The translations under genes and the position numbers were made by a program. DNA of 38,138 nucleotides from Clostridiales bacterium (GTDB lineage Bacteria > Bacillota > Clostridia > Christensenellales > Aristaeellaceae). Below, one piece after another: positions 33,012 to 38,138 of this stretch (the first letter of the stretch is position 1; every line of letters starts with the position of its first letter). Below the pieces are notes generated by a model. It was not told the DNA's origin. It saw only the letters and a list, made by a program, of their open reading frames with translations, and ran no database searches. Location of the stretch: NCBI GenBank assembly GCA_015056175.1, contig SVGT01000019.1:1-38138 (forward strand). The letters are read 5' to 3'.

Positions 33012-33052
33012 ATAATACCCAAGTATTATATCACAAAGCCGGTTTATTACAA
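33012..33052 (-). promoter_or_regulatory. Promoter of pgsA with an overlapping inverted repeat
   Basis: Minus strand TTGTAA (33047-33052), 16 nt, TATAAT (33025-33030). A perfect 7-bp inverted repeat ATAATAC-ccaa-GTATTAT (33012-33029) covers the -10 and start region and could be an operator. Confidence 0.5.
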
Positions 33053-33070
33053 TCGACAAAGTGAAAAAAA

Positions 33071-33454
33071 TCAGAAAATATTTTCCCAGCCGGGGGCGTC
33101 CCTGTGGTAGAGATGCTCCATGCTCATGCGCATTTCCTCGCACAAAAGCAGCGTGTGCAAGGAGCTTTTTTGCTCAACGGCCGCCCGGGTCTTTGCGATG
33201 AGCAGCCCCACCGCATCCGTATCCTCGTGCACGGTCCACATCTGCAAAAGCCCTTCCCGCTTTTGCCAGATCTCTTCCGCAAGGCTGCAATGGCGCAGCG
33301 CGCCCGCAAAATCGCCCGCCCTTGCGCATTCCTGCACGCATTCTGCCTGCCTGCACAGTTTGTCCGCCGTGTTTTTGCTGACGGCGCCTGAAACAAGGCC
33401 GATCGCAAGCACCAGGAAGAGCGATAAAAACAGGGTGATCAGCGTCTTTTTCAT
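33071..33454 (-). CDS. DUF4363 membrane-anchored protein
   Basis: 127 aa from the ATG at 33454, one nt after the DUF421 stop; the longer frame to 33589 lies inside that gene. One N-terminal helix (about 4-24) is followed by a helical extracytoplasmic domain with conserved-looking Cys34, Cys43, Cys56 and a C-terminal WENIF. DUF4363 proteins commonly follow DUF421 genes in Clostridia, as here. Function is unknown; context suggests a partner of the DUF421 protein. Confidence 0.77.
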   Translation of the reverse strand: MKKTLITLFLSLFLVLAIGLVSGAVSKNTADKLCRQAECVQECARAGDFAGALRHCSLAEEIWQKREGLLQMWTVHEDTDAVGLLIAKTRAAVEQKSSLHTLLLCEEMRMSMEHLYHRDAPGWENIF

Positions 33455-33455
33455 A

Positions 33456-34172
33456 TCACTGCCCACGCCCTTCCCCATCGATCCCCCGGATGCGCATAAA
33501 CGCGCCGTCCGACGTGTGCAGGGACACAAAGCCGTCCCTATCAAGGGATGCGTAAAACACCCATTCCGCCGTAAGCGACAGATCCGCAAGCAACGCCTGC
33601 AGCCATTTTTCGTCCCGGCCGATCACCTTGAGATGCTCCCTCTGCACCCGTCCGTCCATCACCAGCGACAGGGGGATCATTTCCTCCTGCGCCTGGATAT
33701 GCACATCCCTGCGCCTGACGCTTTCCTCCCCGGCCTTTGGAAACACGCTCAGTTTGCCGCTGGTTTCCAGTATAGCCGTCTGCACATGGTTTACGTCCAG
33801 CACGCCCCCTGCACGCACCTCCTCGCACAGATCGGAAAGGGTGTAGTTGAGCCGCTTCATTTCATCCCTTTGGATGACGCCGTCCCGGATCACCACGCTT
33901 GGTGCTGCGCACAGCCATTTGCGCACCCCCGGGCATTTGACGTCCAGCACGGTAAGGAGCGCGTGCAGGCACACAAGCGCCAATATAGGCCCGATGCCGT
34001 AAAGCAATGGCGTTTCCACATTTTCCATGGGCGACGCCGCCAGATCCGCGATCAGAAGCGCCATCACAAACTCATAGGGCTGCAATTGCCCCAGCTGCCT
34101 TTTTCCCATCAAACGCATGGCCAGCGCCGATACCAGATACAATATCACCGCGCGGATGCACACCGTCAGCAT
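33456..34172 (-). CDS. DUF421 (YetF-like) membrane protein
   Basis: 238 aa from the ATG at 34172 with AAGGGGG 7 nt upstream; the in-frame ATG at 34178 is too close to it. Three N-terminal helices (about 2-80) carry the typical MGKRQLGQLQPYEFVMALL segment. A cytoplasmic DUF421 domain follows (VVIRDGVIQRDEM, LNYTLSDLCEEVR, AILETSGKLSVFPK), and the C-terminal 80 residues form an extra beta region. DUF421 proteins occur in the spore inner membrane of Bacillus, and one version encoded with spoVA genes affects spore resistance. The upstream region has Spo0A-like boxes and a forespore-type promoter, which fits a spore role, but function is inferred. Confidence 0.88.
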   Translation of the reverse strand: MLTVCIRAVILYLVSALAMRLMGKRQLGQLQPYEFVMALLIADLAASPMENVETPLLYGIGPILALVCLHALLTVLDVKCPGVRKWLCAAPSVVIRDGVIQRDEMKRLNYTLSDLCEEVRAGGVLDVNHVQTAILETSGKLSVFPKAGEESVRRRDVHIQAQEEMIPLSLVMDGRVQREHLKVIGRDEKWLQALLADLSLTAEWVFYASLDRDGFVSLHTSDGAFMRIRGIDGEGRGQ

Positions 34173-34187
34173 GCCCATTCCCCCTTT

Positions 34188-34222
34188 TTCGACAGTATGC
34201 GCCGTTTTTCGACAGCAAATAC
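34188..34222 (-). promoter_or_regulatory. Tandem Spo0A-like boxes overlapping a forespore-type promoter
   Basis: The minus strand carries TGTCGAAAAA twice, cores at 34188-34194 and 34208-34214, exactly 20 nt apart; the Spo0A box is TGTCGAA. A promoter-like GTATT (34218-34222), 18 nt, CATACT (34194-34199) overlaps them: one box lies in the spacer, the other just after the -10. The layout matches the element before the SpoIIR-like gene. The DUF421 start codon is 21 nt downstream of the -10. Confidence 0.45.
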
Positions 34223-34253
34223 CGGCAGTTTTTGCTGCTGTCAGGCGTATTTC

Positions 34254-34282
34254 TTGCCATTTGTGGGGGAACATGTTATAAT
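34254..34282 (+). promoter_or_regulatory. Sigma-A promoter of the asd-dapA-dapB operon
   Basis: TTGCCA (34254-34259), 17-nt spacer, TATAAT (34277-34282) with an upstream TG (extended -10). The leader of about 95 nt holds a small CCCG hairpin and no recognised riboswitch. Confidence 0.62.
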
Positions 34283-34382
34283 TGCCCGATTCCGTTATTT
34301 TCCCGTGCGCCGGGATATTTTTGCAGGCTGTCATTTTTCCCGTCCCGTGCGCATACCCTGTACCTTAAAAGGATGTGTTTTG

Positions 34383-35480
34383 ATGAAGGAAAAGATGTAC
34401 CGTGTAGGCATCGTGGGCGCTACCGGCATGGTGGGCCAGCGCTTTGTGCGTCTGATGGAAAACCACCCCTGGTTCCGCGTGACCTGCCTGATGGCAAGCG
34501 AGCGCAGCGCCGGCAAAAGCTATCGGGACGCCGTGGGCGAAAAATGGGCCTTTGACTGCCCCATTCCCGCCTATGCAGCCGATATGATCGTCATGGATGC
34601 CGCCGATATCGACGCCGTTGCACCCCTTTGCGACTTTGTGTTCTGCGCCGTCAGCATGGACAAAAAGGCCACCCGGGAGCTGGAAGAAAGCTACGCTCGT
34701 CACGAAATTCCCGTGGTGAGCAACAACAGCGCCTGCCGCATGCTGCCCGACGTGCCCATGCTGATCCCCGAGGTGAACGCCGACCATACCAGGGTGATCG
34801 CCGCGCAGAGAAAGCGTCTGGGCACCCAGCACGGCTTCATTGCCGTCAAGCCCAACTGCTCCATCCAGAGCTATGTGCCGGCGCTGACGCCGCTGATGCC
34901 CTACGGCATCGAACAGATCAGCGTATGCACCTATCAGGCCATTTCCGGCGCAGGCAAGACTTTTAAGACCTGGCCCGAAATGGAAGACAACGTGATCCCC
35001 TTTATTTCCGGCGAAGAGGAAAAAAGCGAGCAGGAGCCCCTCAAGGTGTGGGGCAAGGTAAGCCAGGAGGGCGGCAGGATCGTCCCCGCCGCAGCCCCCG
35101 TCATTTCCGCCCAGTGCCTGCGCGTGCCCGTGCAGGACGGCCATATGGCGGCGGTATCGGTGAAATTCACCCGTAAGCCCGAAAAGGAAGATATTCTCAA
35201 ACTGTGGCAAAACGGTGGCACCATTGCGCAGGAACTGGGCCTTCCCTCCGCGCCCCGTCCCTTCCTCCGCTATTTTGAGGAGGACAACCGCCCCCAGACC
35301 CGTCTGGACCGGGATTTTGAAGGCGGCATGGGCGTGACCATCGGCAGGCTCCGGGAAGATCCGCTGTTTGACTACAAGTTCGTTTGCCTCTCCCACAACA
35401 CCCTCCGCGGCGCGGCGGGCGGCGCCGTGCTCTCCGCAGAGCTGCTCTGCGCCCAGGGCTATATTACCCCCAAGGAGTAA
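34383..35480 (+). CDS. asd: Aspartate-semialdehyde dehydrogenase (archaeal/fungal-type)
   Basis: 365 aa from the ATG at 34383 with AAAAGGA upstream; frames further upstream are not homologous. NADP-binding GATGMVGQRF (about 12-21), nucleophile Cys159 in VKPNCSIQ, SGAGKTFKTW, and the C-terminal RGAAGGAVLSAELL. The length and the NCSIQ signature fit the archaeal/fungal branch rather than the enterobacterial one. It reduces aspartyl phosphate to aspartate semialdehyde, the branch point to lysine/diaminopimelate, threonine and methionine. It is the first gene of an operon with dapA three nt downstream. Confidence 0.95.
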   Translation: MKEKMYRVGIVGATGMVGQRFVRLMENHPWFRVTCLMASERSAGKSYRDAVGEKWAFDCPIPAYAADMIVMDAADIDAVAPLCDFVFCAVSMDKKATRELEESYARHEIPVVSNNSACRMLPDVPMLIPEVNADHTRVIAAQRKRLGTQHGFIAVKPNCSIQSYVPALTPLMPYGIEQISVCTYQAISGAGKTFKTWPEMEDNVIPFISGEEEKSEQEPLKVWGKVSQEGGRIVPAAAPVISAQCLRVPVQDGHMAAVSVKFTRKPEKEDILKLWQNGGTIAQELGLPSAPRPFLRYFEEDNRPQTRLDRDFEGGMGVTIGRLREDPLFDYKFVCLSHNTLRGAAGGAVLSAELLCAQGYITPKE

Positions 35481-35483
35481 ACC

Positions 35484-36362
35484 ATGAAGCAGAAATTGTT
35501 TACCGGCGTCGCAACGGCGCTGATCACCCCCTTTCAAAAGGACGGCAGCGTGGACCATCAGGCGCTGAAAAACCTTGTCAATTGGCAGATCGACTGCGGC
35601 ATCGATGCGCTGGTGGCACTTGGCACCACGGCAGAAGCCGCCACCATGACACATCAGGAATGGTGCGACGTGCTTGCCTGCGTGGTGGAAACAGTAAATC
35701 ACCGCGTACCCGTCATCGCAGGCACAGGCGGCAACAATACCCAATCCGTCATCGAAAAGGCCAAAGCCGCAAAGGAGATCGGCGCGGACGGCCAGCTGTG
35801 CGTGACCCCCTACTACAACAAGGCCACCCAGCAGGGGCTCATCGCCCATTATACCAACATTCATGATGCGACCGATTTGCCCATCATCCTCTACAACGTG
35901 CCCTCCCGCACCGGCATGACGGTAAAGCCGGAAACGGTGCACGCCCTGTCCAAATTGCCCCGCATTGCGGGCATCAAGGAAGCCAGCGGCGATGCAGGTT
36001 TGGCCGGCGATATCCTTTCCCTGTGCGGGGAGGATATGCCCCTGTATTCCGGGTCGGACGAAATCACATTGCCCCTTCGCGCAATCGGCGGCAGCGGCGT
36101 GATCTCCGTGCTTTCCAACGTGGCGCCCCGGATGATGCTGGATATCTGCCATAAGCCCCTGGAGGAGGCAGGCCAATATCAGCTTGCCGCCATGAAACTG
36201 ATCCGCCTTTTGTTTAGCGAGGTGAACCCCATCCCCGTGAAAAGTGCCTGTCACCACCTGGGGCTGTGTGAAAACGTGCTGCGCTTGCCCCTCACCCCCA
36301 TGGAAAAGAGCAACGAAGAAAAACTCATCGCCGAAATGGAAAGGTTGAACGTAAGATGCTGA
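35484..36362 (+). CDS. dapA: 4-hydroxy-tetrahydrodipicolinate synthase
   Basis: 292 aa TIM barrel. It has the GTTAEAATM segment (about 47-55), catalytic Tyr137 in YNVPSRTG, Schiff-base Lys165 in GIKEASGD, and YSGSDE. It condenses pyruvate with aspartate semialdehyde. Its product also feeds dipicolinate, which spores need. It starts three nt after asd and overlaps dapB by seven nt. Confidence 0.96.
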   Translation: MKQKLFTGVATALITPFQKDGSVDHQALKNLVNWQIDCGIDALVALGTTAEAATMTHQEWCDVLACVVETVNHRVPVIAGTGGNNTQSVIEKAKAAKEIGADGQLCVTPYYNKATQQGLIAHYTNIHDATDLPIILYNVPSRTGMTVKPETVHALSKLPRIAGIKEASGDAGLAGDILSLCGEDMPLYSGSDEITLPLRAIGGSGVISVLSNVAPRMMLDICHKPLEEAGQYQLAAMKLIRLLFSEVNPIPVKSACHHLGLCENVLRLPLTPMEKSNEEKLIAEMERLNVRC

Positions 36363-37096
36363 ACATTCTCCTCAGCGGCGCATGCGGCCGCATGGGACGG
36401 GAAATTGCCCATATCGCCTGCGAGCATGACGTAAAGATCGTATCCGGCGTGGACGTAAACGTTTCGGATATGCCCTTCCCCGTGTACCCCTCCTTTGATC
36501 TGTGCGCGCTTCATGATGCGCAGGTGCTGGTGGATTTTACCCGCGCGGAAAACCTGCCCTTCGTGCTGGATTTTGCGGTCAAAAACAAGCTCCCCCTGCT
36601 CCTTGCTGCCACCGGCTACGGGGAAAAGGATCTTTCCATGATCCGGGACGCCGCCAAAGTGATCCCCATTTTCCGCAGCGCCAATCTGAGCCTTGGCGTG
36701 CATGTGCTCAAATTGCTCAGCAAAAAGGCTGCGGAACTGCTCCCCGGCTTTGATATCGAGATCGTGGAAAAGCACCACAACCAGAAGCTGGACGCGCCAA
36801 GCGGCACCGCCAATATGCTCTATGACGCCGTCAAAAATGCCCAAAGCGTGCCGGTCTACGGCCGTCACGACCGCACCCAGCGCCGGGACAAAAACGAGAT
36901 CGGCCTGCTTTCCGTCCGCGGCGGCACGGTGACGGGCGAGCATGAGGTGGGCTTCTACGGGCAAGAGGAAACCGTACTCATCTCCCACAGCGCCCAGAAC
37001 CGCCGCATCTTTGCCCACGGCGCCATGCGCGCCTGCCGCTTCATCTGCGATCAGGCCCCCGGCGAATACAATATGGACGATATGATCGCCCTGTAA
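36356..37096 (+). CDS. dapB: 4-hydroxy-tetrahydrodipicolinate reductase
   Basis: 246 aa. NAD(P)-binding GACGRMGREI (about 8-17), the catalytic EKHHNQKLDAPSGTA segment (about 138-152) with its His and Lys, and a C-terminal FAHGAMRACRF. It reduces the DapA product to tetrahydrodipicolinate. It overlaps dapA by seven nt and is followed by a terminator. No lysA, dapL or dapF is in the window. Confidence 0.96.
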   Translation: MLNILLSGACGRMGREIAHIACEHDVKIVSGVDVNVSDMPFPVYPSFDLCALHDAQVLVDFTRAENLPFVLDFAVKNKLPLLLAATGYGEKDLSMIRDAAKVIPIFRSANLSLGVHVLKLLSKKAAELLPGFDIEIVEKHHNQKLDAPSGTANMLYDAVKNAQSVPVYGRHDRTQRRDKNEIGLLSVRGGTVTGEHEVGFYGQEETVLISHSAQNRRIFAHGAMRACRFICDQAPGEYNMDDMIAL

Positions 37097-37103
37097 CGCC
37101 GCA

Positions 37104-37135
37104 ATCAAAAAGCCCCCCGACGGGAGGCTTTTTTG
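37104..37135. terminator. Bidirectional terminator between dapB and the xylanase
   Basis: AAAAAGCC (37107-37114) pairs with GGCTTTTT (37126-37133), with an inner CCC/GGG stem. T runs on both strands serve the two converging genes. Confidence 0.82.
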
Positions 37136-37155
37136 TTTTGCAGATTTTTGCAGGT

Positions 37156-38138
37156 TTACTCCGTGATGGCGTAGAACGCGGGCTTGGGCTGGCTCATGCC
37201 GTCAAAGAGCAGGGGGTAGTTTTCCCTGCGCCAGCTGAGATTATCCACCGTGCCCCAGGTGTGCACGGCCTCCAGTTGATCCGCATAGCTTACGTACAAA
37301 TCCATCAGCTGTTTGTAGAACGCCGCCTGCTCCTTCCAGTAGAATCCGGTATTGGAGGGGATGCCCACGTCCAGCTCGCTGACGCGCAGGCGAATGGGCG
37401 TGCCATCGTTCAACGTGAACTTGGCGATCTCCTTCCACGCCACCTCCACAAAGAACATGTTAGTGCTGCCCTGGGTGTAATGGCTCTGGAAGCCGTAGCC
37501 ATCCACGGTGCCGTCGGCGATGAGGCTTTCAAGCAGCCGTCTGATACCCAGGTTTTTCATGGTCTGCTCGCTGTTGTAATCGTTGTAGTAGAGCAGCGTG
37601 CCGGGTGCGGCATACTTGCGGGCGTACTCAAAGGCGCGGTTGACAAAATCCTGTCCCACCACCTGCGTCCAGAGGGAATCCCGCAACTGGGCGCTGCCGT
37701 CCTGCACGGCCTCGTTGACCACGTCCCAGGAAACGATGACGCCGGGGTAGTTTTCATTTGTCCACTCCAACACCTGACGGATGTAGTTTTCCATGCGCTT
37801 CAGCATGATTTCACGGCTGACCAGAGGCTTGGTGGTGGAATAACCCTCGTGGAAGAACATCTTCGGCGTCTGGGAATGCCACACCAGCACATGGCCGTGA
37901 ACCTTCACGTCATTGGCCTTGGCCCACTTGAGCAGCGGGATGCACTTGTCAAACTGCACCACCACCTGCGTTTCGTCCCCCGTATCCTTGACGGCCTTTT
38001 TGCAGCCCGCCACGTTGAGCAGGGAATCCGGCTTCATTTCGTTGCCGTAGGTAAAAATATTGAACTGGCTCCTGTAAAATTCCATGCGGTCGCCGTCCAA
38101 TACCTCGTTGCCCACCACGGCGGTGCCAAAGTCAAAAT
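37156..38138 (-). CDS. Endo-1,4-beta-xylanase, GH10 (5' end cut by the window)
   Basis: At least 327 aa; the reading frame stays open to the last base, and the FDFGTAVVGNEVL start of the GH10 barrel is visible, so the signal peptide and any binding modules lie outside. Family motifs are NEMKPDSL, HGHVLVWHSQTP, WDVVNEAVQD with the acid/base Glu, and RVSELDVGIP with the nucleophile Glu. It hydrolyses internal beta-1,4 bonds of xylan, probably outside the cell. It is oriented towards dapB and ends with the catalytic barrel; no C-terminal module follows. Confidence 0.94.
   Translation of the reverse strand, partial: FDFGTAVVGNEVLDGDRMEFYRSQFNIFTYGNEMKPDSLLNVAGCKKAVKDTGDETQVVVQFDKCIPLLKWAKANDVKVHGHVLVWHSQTPKMFFHEGYSTTKPLVSREIMLKRMENYIRQVLEWTNENYPGVIVSWDVVNEAVQDGSAQLRDSLWTQVVGQDFVNRAFEYARKYAAPGTLLYYNDYNSEQTMKNLGIRRLLESLIADGTVDGYGFQSHYTQGSTNMFFVEVAWKEIAKFTLNDGTPIRLRVSELDVGIPSNTGFYWKEQAAFYKQLMDLYVSYADQLEAVHTWGTVDNLSWRRENYPLLFDGMSQPKPAFYAITE

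Noticed and set aside
33120-34382. Upstream extension of the asd frame by about 420 codons
   Set aside because: It runs antisense through the DUF421 and DUF4363 genes and the asd promoter; homology begins only at 34383.
34283-34382. Possible lysine riboswitch in the asd leader
   Set aside because: The leader is only about 95 nt with one small hairpin; the lysine riboswitch is about 170 nt or more with a five-helix junction.

Overview
The window looks like a chromosome segment of an anaerobic, endospore-type Clostridia member (Firmicutes/Bacillota), probably from a gut or rumen-like habitat. The evidence is a spoIIAA-spoIIAB-sigF operon, a SpoIIR-like gene beside ispE, clostridial sigma-A promoters (TTGACA/TATAAT, 17-bp spacers), strong AGGAGG ribosome binding sites, and plant-polysaccharide enzymes (GH10 xylanase, GH130 phosphorylase). 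No phage, transposase gene, tRNA or CRISPR array was found. The species cannot be named from the sequence.

Layout. The left edge (1-117) is a strong minus-strand promoter plus leader that looks like the start of an rRNA operon lying outside the window. Next come a minus-strand ECF sigma/DUF4349 anti-sigma pair (0.3-2.1 kb) and a minus-strand trio: HAD phosphatase, YtcJ-like amidohydrolase and a Nudix-DUF1653 fusion (2.2-5.3 kb). A plus-strand YlmH-like protein and a second amidohydrolase follow (5.5-7.0 kb). The 7.3-11.8 kb part holds an orphan MsmX/UgpC-type sugar ABC ATPase, a sirtuin, a GH130 phosphorylase and a membrane-anchored VanY-like protein that has lost its zinc ligands. After that gene there is a run of five hairpins ending in a terminator (11.79-12.06 kb).

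From 12.1 to 19.0 kb there is a plus-strand housekeeping block: cyclophilin, ZapA, MutS2, a response regulator/histidine kinase pair, IspE and a reduced SpoIIR. From 19.7 to 24.2 kb there is a four-gene GldA/GldF/GldG/DUF4340 ABC operon, followed by a 700-bp gene-free stretch carrying a large palindromic element and a tandem repeat. Then come class II aldolase, a NodB deacetylase, an Atg22/UMF1-type MFS protein and the spoIIA operon in opposite orientation (24.9-30.4 kb). A C39-like peptidase, YebC, PgsA and a DUF421/DUF4363 pair follow on the minus strand. The asd-dapA-dapB operon is on the plus strand (34.4-37.1 kb), and a GH10 xylanase is cut by the right edge.

How they fit together. The clearest thread is sporulation. 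The spoIIA operon supplies the forespore sigma factor and its regulators. SpoIIR would signal from forespore to mother cell. The dap genes supply diaminopimelate (and dipicolinate precursor). The DUF421 operon carries Spo0A-like boxes and a promoter-like element of the same architecture as one upstream of spoIIR. All sporulation assignments rest on motif reading by eye. The strongest leads for unexplained biology are the hairpin run at 11.8-12.05 kb, the dead VanY-like protein before it, the shared forespore-type promoters, and the palindromic element at 24.36-24.63 kb.
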